Source: JAJFFW01 sp038531315 (lineage in GTDB: Bacteria > Pseudomonadota > Alphaproteobacteria > Caulobacterales > Parvularculaceae). From it: a DNA stretch of 53,155 bases. Positions 1 through 8,159 of the stretch are shown here, in pieces (within the stretch, counting starts at the first letter, position 1; every line of letters starts with the position of its first letter). The position numbers and the translations under genes are program-made. The notes under the pieces were generated by a model. The model ran no database searches, was not told the origin of the DNA, and worked only from the letters and a program-made list of their open reading frames with translations. The stretch spans positions 1 to 53,155 of the forward strand of contig JBCBBT010000021.1 of assembly GCA_038531315.1 (NCBI GenBank), given 5' to 3'.

Positions 1-59
1 TGTTAATAGCGCGGATGGCAGAATATTTACAGGAATTGAAGCCGAAAACGACGCATACC

Positions 60-100
60 CACTTAAAGTGTTATTTTTTGTGCTCTATAAGAGAACAACC
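60..100 (+). promoter_or_regulatory. Candidate arsR promoter and operator
   Basis: A hexamer TTAAAG (63-68) lies 17 bases before TATAAG (86-91), a good sigma-70 spacing. The odd palindrome CACTTAAAGTG (60-70) overlaps the -35, where an autorepressing ArsR would be expected to bind. The predicted transcript would start only a few bases before the ATG at 101, so the message may be almost leaderless. Confidence 0.4.
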
Positions 101-457
101 ATGGATATTGTTAATGCAGTAACAGCGCTATCGGCGCTTGCGCAGGAAACCCGGCTGAAGGTTTTCCGGTTTCTCGTGGAAAAAGGTCCCGAAGGCGCGC
201 CGTCGACAGAAATCGCCGCGTCGCTTGGCGTCCGGCAAAACCTGATGTCGACGCATCTTTCGGTATTGTCGCAATCCGGTCTGACCAAAACGCGGCGCGA
301 CGGCCGGCGCATCTACCATGCGGTGGATTTCGACGCGATGCGCGCCTTGCTGACATTTCTGGTGCGCGACTGCTGTCATGGGCAGCCGGAGAAATGCGCC
401 ACTCTCCTGAACGAAATCCTGCCGCTCGGCGCATGCGCGGAGAACGCCGCGGTCTGA
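101..457 (+). CDS. ArsR-family metalloid-responsive repressor
   Basis: A 118-residue winged-helix ArsR/SmtB regulator. The recognition helix region is about residues 35-60 (SLGVRQNLMSTHLSVL). The C-terminus carries Cys91, Cys92 and Cys99 in RDCCHGQPEKC, the arrangement of arsenic-responsive ArsR proteins of the Acidithiobacillus type, so As(III)/Sb(III) sensing is inferred. The ATG at 101 is preferred over an upstream GTG at 68, which falls inside the likely promoter. Its target is not visible: no arsenic genes are adjacent, and the window's arsC lies about 43 kb away. It converges on the DUF302 gene with a 17-base gap. Confidence 0.85.
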   Translation: MDIVNAVTALSALAQETRLKVFRFLVEKGPEGAPSTEIAASLGVRQNLMSTHLSVLSQSGLTKTRRDGRRIYHAVDFDAMRALLTFLVRDCCHGQPEKCATLLNEILPLGACAENAAV

Positions 458-474
458 TTGGCGAAAAAACGCCG

Positions 475-1005
475 TTACTTCGTTGTCGCCTCAACGGCAA
501 TCGCGCCAAGCGCGCCGGCGACCTTGTCGCGCACCGCGTCGCGGTCGGTGACGCCGTGGTCGCGCAGGGTGCGGACGATATCGGTGGTCGCAACCTTCAC
601 TGTCCCGTCGGCCTCTTCATAGACGAGCGCCTTTAGGGGTAAGGCGATGCCCATGGTCTGGGCCGATTGCATCAACAGACTGCCGCCCTGCGGATTACCG
701 AAGATCACGAGCGTTGTCGGGCGCAGCTCTTTGCCGATGCTGGCCGCGCCTTTGGCGTGATCAATCACGGCGAAGGTTTTAAACCCGCGGCTGTCGACCG
801 CCGCCTGCAGTTTGTCGAGCGTCGTCGCAAAGTCGTTTTCGCTGGCGCGCGCAATCAGGCTCGGCTCGGCCGGGGCGAGTGCGTCGCGGTACTGTTGTGC
901 AGCCTCTTGTCCGGCGCTTTCGGCTGTCGTCGCTTTTGAATCGGCGGGCGCGGCCGACGCGCAACCGACGGCCATCAGGGCGGCGAAAAGGGAGAAGCGA
1001 ACCAT
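475..1005 (-). CDS. DUF302-domain exported protein
   Basis: A 176-residue protein with an N-terminal hydrophobic signal ending in AVGCAS, a borderline lipobox, so it is either lipid-anchored or simply periplasmic. The rest matches the DUF302 pattern: a segment with FAVIDHAKGA, then RPTTLVIFGNPQGG and a C-terminal TDIVRTLRDHGV stretch. The family's function is not established. The start at 1005 is chosen because GAGGA lies just upstream; an ATG at 1017 is also in frame but has no ribosome binding site. Confidence 0.75.
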   Translation of the reverse strand: MVRFSLFAALMAVGCASAAPADSKATTAESAGQEAAQQYRDALAPAEPSLIARASENDFATTLDKLQAAVDSRGFKTFAVIDHAKGAASIGKELRPTTLVIFGNPQGGSLLMQSAQTMGIALPLKALVYEEADGTVKVATTDIVRTLRDHGVTDRDAVRDKVAGALGAIAVEATTK

Positions 1006-1146
1006 GGCGATCCTCATAACGTTAAAGACCCGCGACTAGACCGCAGGCCGCAGGCCGAGGCAAGGGGCGGGGCGCGGGGCTATCTGATTTGTGAGGCAGG
1101 ATTGGTGAGGCGCGCCGGCGCGGACACGCTCCCCTGCAACCGTCGG

Positions 1147-2103
1147 TTATTCGCTTAAAAGCGCCTCAATCTCGGCTCGCTTTTCAAGGAGCGCGCGTTT
1201 GCCCTCGGCGACAAAGTCATCGGCATTTTCAAATGACGCCGGGAACGCCGCACGCATATCCGGTTTGAGAGCAATATCCGGCGGGTCGAGCCGCGCGCGC
1301 GCTTCGGCGAGGTGCATCTGAAAAATATCGGCGGCCGCATACGCCGTTTCAAAAAGGCGCGGCTGCGCATCGGCGCGGGCCTTGGAAAGCATCAGTTGTT
1401 CGTCGATGCGCCGGCGCGTGTCTTCGATGAACCGCTGCACGGTCGCTGACAAGACCTCGCCGACATTCGCCTCATCGGCGGGCGGTATCGCGGGCAAGGC
1501 GGGCTCGGTGCGCAACACCGGCGGGCTCGGCGGCGGCGGATCAAAGCGCTCGATCACGACGGGAACCGCGTTGAGGTTCACCGCGATCGTCACATCGGCG
1601 CCGAGATGGCGCGCGAGCGCGGTCGGAACCGGATTGGAAACGGCGCCGTCAACGAGCCAGCGGTCGCCGCGGCGCACGGCGTGAAAAACAACCGGAATTG
1701 CGCTCGATGCGCGCACGGCGTCGATCATCGAGCCTTCGGTGAGCCAGATTTCCGCGCCATCGCCAAGATCGGTCGCCACCGCGCCAAACTTGACGTCGAG
1801 ATCTTCGATGGCCTGATCGTAATCGCGGAACGCCTCGAACGCCGGGCCGCTGTCAATGAGGCCGCCGCTCGAGACCTTCAGGCCGAAGGCGCCGAACATC
1901 GACAACGGTTTCAGCTCACGCGCCCAGGCCTCAAAATCGTCAAGCGCGCCGATGAGATGCGCGCCGCCGACAAGCGCGCCGACCGAACACCCCGCAATAA
2001 CATCCGGTTTGACGCCCATCTCGGCGAGCCCCTCAAGGACCCCGATATGCGCCCAGCCTCGCGCAGCGCCGCTGCCCAGCGCCATTCCGAGTTTTTTCGC
2101 CAT
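1147..2103 (-). CDS. Patatin-like phospholipase (RssA type)
   Basis: A 318-residue serine hydrolase of the bacterial patatin/RssA group. The glycine-rich oxyanion loop GSGAARG is at residues 10-16, the nucleophile elbow GCSVG has Ser40, and Asp152 in VDGAVSNP completes the Ser-Asp dyad. No signal peptide is seen, so it is probably cytoplasmic or membrane-associated and acts on acyl esters or lipids; the substrate is unknown. The C-terminal third is charged and helical. The start at 2103 (MAKKLG) fits the family; an upstream GTG would add four residues. It is divergent from flgB and shares its intergenic region. Confidence 0.85.
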   Translation of the reverse strand: MAKKLGMALGSGAARGWAHIGVLEGLAEMGVKPDVIAGCSVGALVGGAHLIGALDDFEAWARELKPLSMFGAFGLKVSSGGLIDSGPAFEAFRDYDQAIEDLDVKFGAVATDLGDGAEIWLTEGSMIDAVRASSAIPVVFHAVRRGDRWLVDGAVSNPVPTALARHLGADVTIAVNLNAVPVVIERFDPPPPSPPVLRTEPALPAIPPADEANVGEVLSATVQRFIEDTRRRIDEQLMLSKARADAQPRLFETAYAAADIFQMHLAEARARLDPPDIALKPDMRAAFPASFENADDFVAEGKRALLEKRAEIEALLSE

Positions 2104-2127
2104 GGATCGCCTCATCGAAACGGAAAA

Positions 2128-2170
2128 TTAACCGGCATTTTAGCGCCAATGTGAACGCCGCCTTAACCAT
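2128..2170 (+). promoter_or_regulatory. Two CtrA-like boxes upstream of flgB
   Basis: TTAA-N7-TTTA (2128-2142) and TGAA-N7-TTAACCAT (2152-2170) each differ by one base from the CtrA consensus TTAA-N7-TTAA. They lie in the divergent region between the patatin gene and flgB. In Caulobacter several early flagellar operons are CtrA-controlled, so the position supports the call. Binding is inferred. Confidence 0.5.
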
Positions 2171-2208
2171 AAGGCGTGAAATTTATCGGGAAAGTTTTTG
2201 GCGCCGAC

Positions 2209-2640
2209 ATGACCATTTTGAAAAGCTCCCTGCTCGCCGGCCTCGCCGATCGCCTGTCGTTTCTAGCGGCGCGCTCGACGGTGATTTCAGAAAATATCGC
2301 CAACGCCGACACACCGGATTATGTGGCGCGCGATCTTGAAAAACCGGCTTTTTCAAAGCTCGTTGCGGGCGCGCGAGGCGGTGAACCGCCGCGCGCTGTC
2401 GCGCTGTCGCGCAGCGATGCGCGCCATATCGCCGGCGGCGCAGCGCCAGTGGGCGAGAGCGCGGGGCGCCTCATCGCCGCGCCCGACGGCGACGCCTCGC
2501 TTAACGGCAATCGCGTGTCGCTTGAAACGCAAACGCTGAAGCTCTCCGGCGTGCGCATGGAATATCAGCTCGCCTCCAACGTCTATCGCAAAGGGCTCGA
2601 CCTTGTCCGCATCGCCATTCGCGGCGGTGGCCGCAGCTAA
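2209..2640 (+). CDS. flgB: Flagellar basal-body rod protein FlgB
   Basis: A 143-residue proximal rod subunit. The N-terminus has the rod-protein signature STVISENIANADTPDYVARDL (about residues 21-41), and the C-terminus has the conserved helical YQLASNVYRKGLDLVRIAI segment. The middle is a short Ala/Gly-rich spacer. The ATG at 2209 with the start MTILKSS fits the family better than a GTG at 2176. It is the first gene of flgB-flgC-fliE, with 11 bases to flgC. The protein is exported by the flagellar type III apparatus, none of whose other parts is in the window. Confidence 0.93.
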   Translation: MTILKSSLLAGLADRLSFLAARSTVISENIANADTPDYVARDLEKPAFSKLVAGARGGEPPRAVALSRSDARHIAGGAAPVGESAGRLIAAPDGDASLNGNRVSLETQTLKLSGVRMEYQLASNVYRKGLDLVRIAIRGGGRS

Positions 2641-2651
2641 GGGGCCGGATC

Positions 2652-3062
2652 ATGAACGACCTAAACACCGCCTTACAGATTTCAGCCGCCGGGCTACGCG
2701 CGCAGTCAGGGCGTGTACGGATTGTTGCTGAAAATCTCGCCAACGCAAACTCCACAGCGGCGGCGCCGGGCCTTGAGCCCTATCGCCGCCAGGTGCCGGT
2801 CTTCGCTTCCTTTGTCGATCGCGGCAGCGGCGCAAGTCTTGTTGAAGTGAGCCGCGTCGCGCTTGATCCGAGCGCCTTTACACAACGCTTCGACCCAAGC
2901 CATCCGTCCGCCGACGAAAACGGCTATGTGCTGTTGCCCAACGTCAACCCGCTTGTGGAGATGATGGATTTGCGCGAGGCGCAGCGCAGCTATGAGGCCA
3001 ATCTCGGCGCCGTTGAAAGCGTTCGGGCGATGGCCGGCGCAACGCTCAGGATCCTGGAGTAG
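2652..3062 (+). CDS. flgC: Flagellar basal-body rod protein FlgC
   Basis: A 136-residue proximal rod protein. The N-terminal rod motif is present (LQISAAGLRAQ, then RIVAENLANANSTAAAPG), followed by the FlgC-type YRRQVPVF segment. The C-terminus has NVNPLVEMMDLREAQRSYEAN, the conserved flagellar rod/hook helix. Second gene of the operon; its stop lies 7 bases before the fliE start. It assembles with FlgB, FlgF and FlgG between the MS ring and the distal rod. Confidence 0.93.
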   Translation: MNDLNTALQISAAGLRAQSGRVRIVAENLANANSTAAAPGLEPYRRQVPVFASFVDRGSGASLVEVSRVALDPSAFTQRFDPSHPSADENGYVLLPNVNPLVEMMDLREAQRSYEANLGAVESVRAMAGATLRILE

Positions 3063-3069
3063 TCTCGCC

Positions 3070-3384
3070 ATGTCGATTGACGCCCTGAACGCCGCCAAAA
3101 GTTACGGCGCGGTCGCCCGGATCGCGGAAAACGCACCGCAATCGCCGTCCGCGGCCGGCGGCGCGGCGGGGAATTTTGGCGCCCTTGTGAAAGCCGCCGT
3201 CTCCGAGACCGCCGGGGCCCTTCAGGCGGGCGAAGCCGCGGCCGCGCAGGTCGCCGCCGGCGAGGCCAATCTCGTCGATGTCGTCACCGCCGTCTCGGCC
3301 GCAGAGGTTTCGCTTGAAGCCGCGATCGCCGTGCGCAACCGCGTCATTGAGGCCTATCAGGAAATCATGCGGATGCCAATTTAA
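3070..3384 (+). CDS. fliE: Flagellar hook-basal body complex protein FliE
   Basis: A 104-residue protein matching FliE, the adaptor between the MS ring (FliF) and the rod. The C-terminus carries the diagnostic pattern ANLVDVVTAVSAAEVSLEAA followed by VRNRVIEAYQEIMRMPI. The start is the ATG at 3070 just after flgC; longer readings in this frame would overlap flgC. Last gene of the operon; no clear terminator follows immediately. Confidence 0.92.
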   Translation: MSIDALNAAKSYGAVARIAENAPQSPSAAGGAAGNFGALVKAAVSETAGALQAGEAAAAQVAAGEANLVDVVTAVSAAEVSLEAAIAVRNRVIEAYQEIMRMPI

Positions 3385-3405
3385 CCCGTCTGTACAAAGA
3401 TGGTT

Positions 3406-3702
3406 TTAAAAGGCGAGCAACAGCGCCAGCGTTGCGATACTTAGAACGCCCGCAAAAATTCCAAATTTTGCAATCCGGGCGGGCGTTCGCGCACCGGGCG
3501 CGCCGCGTCCGATGAAGACCCCCAAAAGCCCGAGCGCCAGTGCGAGCCCGCCGGCGATAACGCCCCATAGCTGGATAATCACGATCGCCATGCCGCGCCC
3601 GTCAGAAAAGGCGTCGGTCAGAAGGCCGTAAATAAATCCGGCCGCGAGAATAATCGCGAAAAGGCTCGCAACCAGCGTAAGGATATTCAGGATAAATCGC
3701 AT
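3406..3702 (-). CDS. Small multi-pass membrane protein, unknown function
   Basis: About 98 residues with three hydrophobic stretches: ILNILTLVASLFAIILAAGF, a second around VIIQLWGVIAGGLALALGLLGVF, and a C-terminal GIFAGVLSIATLALLLAF. The start at 3702 (MRFILNIL) is chosen because GGGGC lies just upstream. The gene converges with fliE. I do not recognise the family; a conserved inner-membrane protein is the most that can be said. Confidence 0.6.
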   Translation of the reverse strand: MRFILNILTLVASLFAIILAAGFIYGLLTDAFSDGRGMAIVIIQLWGVIAGGLALALGLLGVFIGRGAPGARTPARIAKFGIFAGVLSIATLALLLAF

Positions 3703-3806
3703 CGCGCGCCCCGGACAGTCAGCGAAGAAGACCAAAAAAACCTAGGCCGATCCGTCGCCAAGCGCCACAACCGGTACAAAGCATTGTAATAATTGCTATT
3801 TTTGAC

Positions 3807-3834
3807 TTTCCTACGATTTGTAGGAAACGTTTCC
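3807..3834. promoter_or_regulatory. Interlocked palindromes, candidate operator
   Basis: TTTCCTAC, a 5-base spacer and GTAGGAAA form a perfect 8-base inverted repeat (3807-3827). Its right arm overlaps the 12-base palindrome GGAAACGTTTCC (3823-3834), giving three GGAAA half-sites in alternating orientation. This resembles a repressor or activator site. It lies about 105 bases upstream of the small membrane-protein gene and 290 bases before the amidohydrolase gene. The remainder of 3703-4120 has no credible gene. Confidence 0.35.
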
Positions 3835-3962
3835 CCACCCCTTTTCCGGCGCCGTAGGCTGCCCCGCGTCTTTGACGGCGGGCCTTGTTGCACGCGCTTG
3901 AAAAGATCGGCGGGCCGGCGCCGCTTTCGGGCGGTGCGGTGCGGCGTTGACTAGTCTGGCCG

Positions 3963-4026
3963 CTAAAGCGTCCGGTTTTTGAGATCGTGCAGGCACGAAG
4001 AGAAAACTGGCGCTTTAGATTTTTTT
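3963..4026 (+). terminator. Long hairpin followed by T-tract
   Basis: CTAAAGCG at 3963-3970 pairs with CGCTTTAG at 4011-4018, and the stem extends inward with CCGGTTTT against AAAACTGG after a one-base bulge. A second small hairpin, TCGTGC-AG-GCACGA, sits in the loop. A run of T (4020-4026) follows. This is terminator-like on the + strand, but the nearest upstream + gene ends about 580 bases away, so it may instead end an unannotated short RNA. Confidence 0.45.
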
Positions 4027-4120
4027 GAACCCGTCTGCGCTATGCTGCGCGCAGCGGTGGCGCCCGCATGCGTCTTTTTGAATAATACCCTTTTGCGCCT
4101 GGCGGCGGTGAACTGAGGAC

Positions 4121-6031
4121 ATGATGGGCAAGCCGTTCGACACGATTATCAAAGGCGCCAAAATATTCGACGGCCATGGCGGCGCGCCGGCGACAGGCGA
4201 TATCGCCCTCAAGAACGGCCGCATTTCCGCGCGCGGCCGCGACCTGCCCGAGGACATCGCCGAAGAGGTGATCGACGCGCAGGGCCTTTGGCTGATGCCG
4301 GGTCTTCTGGACATTCACACGCATTATGATCTTGAGGTTGAGCTGGCGCCGGGCCTGCCCGAAGCGGCGCGGCACGGCACGACGACCGTCGTCGTCGCCA
4401 ATTGCTCGCTGGGCCTCGCCTTTGGGGCGCAACGCGACGGCGCGGCGGACCCGATCGTCGATTGCTTCGCGCGCGTTGAGAACATTCCAAAGCCGGTGCT
4501 GAAAAAAGTCGCCGATAAAGTCACCTGGGAAACGTCGGACGACTATCTGCGCCATCTCGAAACGCTGAACCTCGGCGTCAATATCGTGCCCATGATCCCC
4601 TATTCGATGCTGCGGATCGCCGCCATGGGCGTCGACGCCTCGGTATCGCGCGACCCGACGGATGTCGAATTGATGGAAATGGAACGGCTGCTTGAGAAAG
4701 GCATGCGAGAAGGATATCCGGGTTTTTCCTCAGACGGCCTGCCGTTTCACTATCTGGCGAACGATCCAAACCGGGACAAACGCATCCCGTCGCAATACGC
4801 CGGCTTCAAGGAATTAAAGCGCCTTACGCGGATCGTGCGCGATCACGGCCGGGTCTGGCAGGCGACGCCGCCGACGGAAAGCCCGCTGAAAGTCTTCAGA
4901 ACGTTTTTGCTGACGAGCGGCCGGCTTTACCGCAAAGCCCTCAAGGTCACCGCCGTCGCGGCCCTCGACGTGCGCGCTGATCGCAATATTATCCGCAGCG
5001 CGTTCATGCTGTCGCGCTTGTTGAATTCAAAGCTCATCAAAGGAAAGTTCGTACTCCAATCGCTGGCCGCGCCCTTCAAGGTCTGGGCGGACGGGCCCGT
5101 GACGCCGCTTGCGGAGGAAGTGCCGGAACTGCGCCAGTTGATGATGGTCGATCTCGAAGACGACGCCGGCCGGCAAGCGCTCTATGAGAACGCTGCGTTT
5201 GAAGCGGCCTTCAAAGCCATGTGGCGCAAGGGAAAAACCGGATGGGGCCTTGCGCGATTGCGCCGGCTGATGCGGATGGAAGAGCTCGCGATGCGCCGCG
5301 ATATCGCGGAGATGTATGTCGACACAGCGCCGGTAAAATCCTGGAGCGGGCAGTGTTTCGCCGATATCTTCGCGCGCCTTAAAACTTTCAAGACGACCGG
5401 CGCCGGGGCGAGGGACGATGAGGAAAAAGCAGCCTTTGACGCCTTGCCGGCTTGCGACGACGACGCCGATTTTGTTTTCGCCCTCCTGAAACATTATGAC
5501 CGGCGTCTTTATTGGCACACCATCAGCGCCAACGCAGACGACAAGCTGGTCCGTAAACTGACCATGTCGCCGCTTTTCCTGCCGGGCTTTTCCGACAGCG
5601 GCGCCCATCTGACCAATCTTGCCTTTTACGACGTCAATCTGCGCGCGTTGAAAATCGCTTTTGAAGATCAGGGCGAGAAAGGCGTCGCGTATATGGTCCG
5701 CCGTCTGACGCATGACCCGGCTGAATTGTTCAACGTCGATGCGGGCTCAATTGATCCGGGCGCGCGAGCCGATATTGTGCTGATAGATCCTGAAAAGCTC
5801 GCCCGCCATGACGGCGTTGCATCCACAAAACGGATTTACCGGGAAGTCCTCGGCCATGACCAGTTGGTCAATCGCGCAGACGGCGTCGTGGCGATGACCA
5901 TGGTGGCCGGCGAGGTAGTCTGGCGCGACGAGGCGTTCGCGGACGCCTTTGAAAACAAAAAGCTCGGACAGGTCCTGTTGGCGCGCGGCGCTTCCATGCC
6001 GCGCACGCCAACCGTGATGGCCGCCGAATAA
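4121..6031 (+). CDS. Amidohydrolase family 3, N-acyl-D-amino-acid deacylase-like
   Basis: A 636-residue metal-dependent hydrolase. After an N-terminal beta-sandwich it has the metal-binding motif MPGLLDIHTHYD (about residues 60-71), a Cys in VVANCSLG where a metal-ligand Cys sits in D-aminoacylases, an SSDGL segment, and near the C-terminus GFSDSGAHL and the composite-domain sequence IDPGARADIVLID. It resembles D-aminoacylase and dihydroorotase-like enzymes; the substrate cannot be read from sequence. A good ribosome binding site, GAGGA, precedes the start. It converges on coaE with a 6-base gap, in the position where many related genomes carry dnaQ. Confidence 0.85.
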   Translation: MMGKPFDTIIKGAKIFDGHGGAPATGDIALKNGRISARGRDLPEDIAEEVIDAQGLWLMPGLLDIHTHYDLEVELAPGLPEAARHGTTTVVVANCSLGLAFGAQRDGAADPIVDCFARVENIPKPVLKKVADKVTWETSDDYLRHLETLNLGVNIVPMIPYSMLRIAAMGVDASVSRDPTDVELMEMERLLEKGMREGYPGFSSDGLPFHYLANDPNRDKRIPSQYAGFKELKRLTRIVRDHGRVWQATPPTESPLKVFRTFLLTSGRLYRKALKVTAVAALDVRADRNIIRSAFMLSRLLNSKLIKGKFVLQSLAAPFKVWADGPVTPLAEEVPELRQLMMVDLEDDAGRQALYENAAFEAAFKAMWRKGKTGWGLARLRRLMRMEELAMRRDIAEMYVDTAPVKSWSGQCFADIFARLKTFKTTGAGARDDEEKAAFDALPACDDDADFVFALLKHYDRRLYWHTISANADDKLVRKLTMSPLFLPGFSDSGAHLTNLAFYDVNLRALKIAFEDQGEKGVAYMVRRLTHDPAELFNVDAGSIDPGARADIVLIDPEKLARHDGVASTKRIYREVLGHDQLVNRADGVVAMTMVAGEVVWRDEAFADAFENKKLGQVLLARGASMPRTPTVMAAE

Positions 6032-6037
6032 GCGGCC

Positions 6038-6688
6038 TCAACCCCCCGCATTGTCGGCGTCTGGCGGGGCGGCGCGCGCCGCGCGCGGCAATGGCGGCGG
6101 GTTTGCCATCAGCACATCAAAGATTTCCGCCACCTCGCGGCGCGTGTCGTCGAGGGAAAGGCTCGTATCGATAACGTAATCCGCTTTTTGACGTTTTTCC
6201 GCGTCGGGCATCTGCGATTGCAGGATCGCGTCGAGCTTTTCCGGCGTCATGCCTTCGCGCGCAAGGACGCGGGCGCGCTGGACATCCGCCGGCGCCGAGA
6301 CAACCACCACGGCGTGAAAAAGACCGTCGGCATTGTTTTCGAAAAGAAGCGGAATATCGAGGACCACCATGGGCGCGCCGCTTTCAAGAGCGGATTTTAA
6401 GAACGCTTCGCGGTCTTTGGCGACCAGAGGATGCACAATCGCTTCGAGCGCTTCGAGGTCCGCGCGGTTTTTGAGGACAATGGCGGCGAGCGCGGCGCGA
6501 TCCACCGCACCGTCGACGATGACCTCGCCGAACCGGGCGCCAATCAGGCGCACCGCCTCGCCGTCGCCGCTGTAAAGCCGGTGGACGGCGCTGTCGGCGT
6601 CCCAAACGGCGGCGCCGCGCTCGGCGAACATTTTCGCGACCGTGCTCTTGCCCATGCCAATCGATCCGGTGAGCCCGACGGCGATCAT
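6038..6688 (-). CDS. coaE: Dephospho-CoA kinase
   Basis: A 216-residue kinase for the last step of coenzyme A synthesis (ATP-dependent phosphorylation of dephospho-CoA). The P-loop GSIGMGKST is at residues 8-16. The CoaE markers VWDADSAVHRLY and EAIVHPLV follow, then VVLDIPLLFE. The C-terminus is Pro/Ala-rich. It overlaps the upstream aroE by four bases (ATGA), so the two are translationally coupled. The start at 6688 is fixed by the P-loop distance typical of the family. Confidence 0.95.
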   Translation of the reverse strand: MIAVGLTGSIGMGKSTVAKMFAERGAAVWDADSAVHRLYSGDGEAVRLIGARFGEVIVDGAVDRAALAAIVLKNRADLEALEAIVHPLVAKDREAFLKSALESGAPMVVLDIPLLFENNADGLFHAVVVVSAPADVQRARVLAREGMTPEKLDAILQSQMPDAEKRQKADYVIDTSLSLDDTRREVAEIFDVLMANPPPLPRAARAAPPDADNAGG

Positions 6689-7554
6689 GGGGAAATCCTT
6701 TCTGTGAGAGCCGCCTCCAGCAATCGGCGCAAATCCTGATCGACCCGCGCCGCACCGGCGAACCATTGCTCAAAACCGGGCGCGGCCTGATGTATCAGCA
6801 TGCTGAGACCATTGAGGGTTTGAAAGCCGCGCGCTTGGGCGCCCTTCAGGAGTGCGCTTTCAAGCGGGATGTAATTGATATCTGCGATAAGGGCGCCCGC
6901 CGCCAGCGGATCAAAATCAATCGCCAGCCTCGCCTCGTCCGGCGCCCCAAGCGCGATTGTATTGATTACGAGATCGGTCTCAGCCAGCGGCGTTAAAACC
7001 GCCGACCAGGGATGTGTCTTGAGGCCGAACGCGTGCGCCAGCGTTTCGGCTTTGGCTTGCGTTCGGTTGGCGATCGTTATTGACCCAACGCCCATTTCTT
7101 GCAGGGCGATAACAACGCCGCGCGCCGCGCCCCCTGCCCCGATGACGAACGCTTCGCGAAATTTATGGCCTTCGCCAATGCAGTTGCCGACGGCGGCCGC
7201 AAAACCCGTGACGTCGGAGTTGTCGGCGACAGCGCCCTCGGCGGTGAATGTCACCATATTGGCGGCCCCGGCCTGGCGGGCCCGTTCACTCGCCGCCGCG
7301 CAATACTCAAGCGCGTGTTCTTTATGGGGTAATGTCACATTGAACCCCTGAAAGCCCAGTCCGCGCAGATGATCGGCTGCATCCTGGAACGCGGCTTTGG
7401 TTGGCTCGACAGCGACGGGAATATACCAGCCTTTGAGATTATTTTGTTCAAGCCACGTCGCGTGGATCAGGGGCGACAATGAATGCGCGATCGGCCAGCC
7501 GACAACAGCCGCGAGGCGCGGGCGTTGAACCGCGGGATCAGTAAGCGACGACAT
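6685..7554 (-). CDS. aroE: Shikimate dehydrogenase
   Basis: A 289-residue NADP-dependent enzyme of the shikimate pathway. The substrate-binding GWPIAHSLSP is at residues 19-28, the catalytic pair is Lys78 (TLPHK) and Asp114 (DNSDVTGF), and the nucleotide loop GAGGAARG starts at about residue 139. The C-terminal NGLSMLIHQAAPGFEQW segment is typical. It overlaps the maf gene by 17 bases and coaE by 4, so maf-aroE-coaE form one compact operon running away from the origin. Confidence 0.95.
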   Translation of the reverse strand: MSSLTDPAVQRPRLAAVVGWPIAHSLSPLIHATWLEQNNLKGWYIPVAVEPTKAAFQDAADHLRGLGFQGFNVTLPHKEHALEYCAAASERARQAGAANMVTFTAEGAVADNSDVTGFAAAVGNCIGEGHKFREAFVIGAGGAARGVVIALQEMGVGSITIANRTQAKAETLAHAFGLKTHPWSAVLTPLAETDLVINTIALGAPDEARLAIDFDPLAAGALIADINYIPLESALLKGAQARGFQTLNGLSMLIHQAAPGFEQWFAGAARVDQDLRRLLEAALTERISP

Positions 7555-8134
7555 CGGCTTTCCTTAAAAACGCCAGTGTGGGAAAGAGCGATAGTCCGAG
7601 AACGGAGAAATAGTCGCCTTCAATGCGCTCAAAAAGGCGCGCGCCCAGTTTTTCCACCTGATAAGCGCCGACGCTTGAAAGGATCGCTGGGCCCGCTTCT
7701 TCAATATATTGGTCTATTTCCGCCTTGCTCATAGCCCGAAGATGAAGCCGCGGGCGCTCAAGGTGACGAAAGACGATGCGGCCTTCATGGGCGATTGAAA
7801 CCGCGTTGATCAGCGTATGGCTGTCCGCCTGCATGTCGGCTAGCCGATCGCGCGCCTCATCAAGGTTTTTTGGTTTGTCAAAGGCGCGGCCTTGAAATTC
7901 GAGAATTTGATCAGACCCCAGAACATAAACGCCGGCGTCAGCGGCGACGGCGAGCGCTTTGGCGTCGGCGAGCGCGAGCGCGGTTTTTTCAAGCGAAAGC
8001 CCCTCCTTTGCGCTTGATTTTTTGATGACGTCCTCATCAACGCCCGGTTTGACGACGTCAAAATCAACGCCGGCATTGGTCAAAATTGACGCACGGATGG
8101 CGCTGCCGGAAGCCAGAATGAGTGAAGCGCTCAT
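7538..8134 (-). CDS. maf: Maf-like nucleotide pyrophosphatase
   Basis: A 198-residue Maf/Ham1-fold protein that hydrolyses non-canonical nucleoside triphosphates. The N-terminal signature LILASGSAIRASIL (residues 5-18) is diagnostic, followed by AKEGLSLEKTALALADAKA, a YVLGSDQIL segment with the catalytic Asp, and VGAYQVEKLGA near the C-terminus. The start at 8134 (MSASLILASGS) is chosen; the longer reading adds a low-complexity extension. It lies 25 bases downstream of ppsR. Confidence 0.92.
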   Translation of the reverse strand: MSASLILASGSAIRASILTNAGVDFDVVKPGVDEDVIKKSSAKEGLSLEKTALALADAKALAVAADAGVYVLGSDQILEFQGRAFDKPKNLDEARDRLADMQADSHTLINAVSIAHEGRIVFRHLERPRLHLRAMSKAEIDQYIEEAGPAILSSVGAYQVEKLGARLFERIEGDYFSVLGLSLFPTLAFLRKADVVAY

Positions 8135-8159
8135 AGGGTGATTTTCCAGACTGATATTT

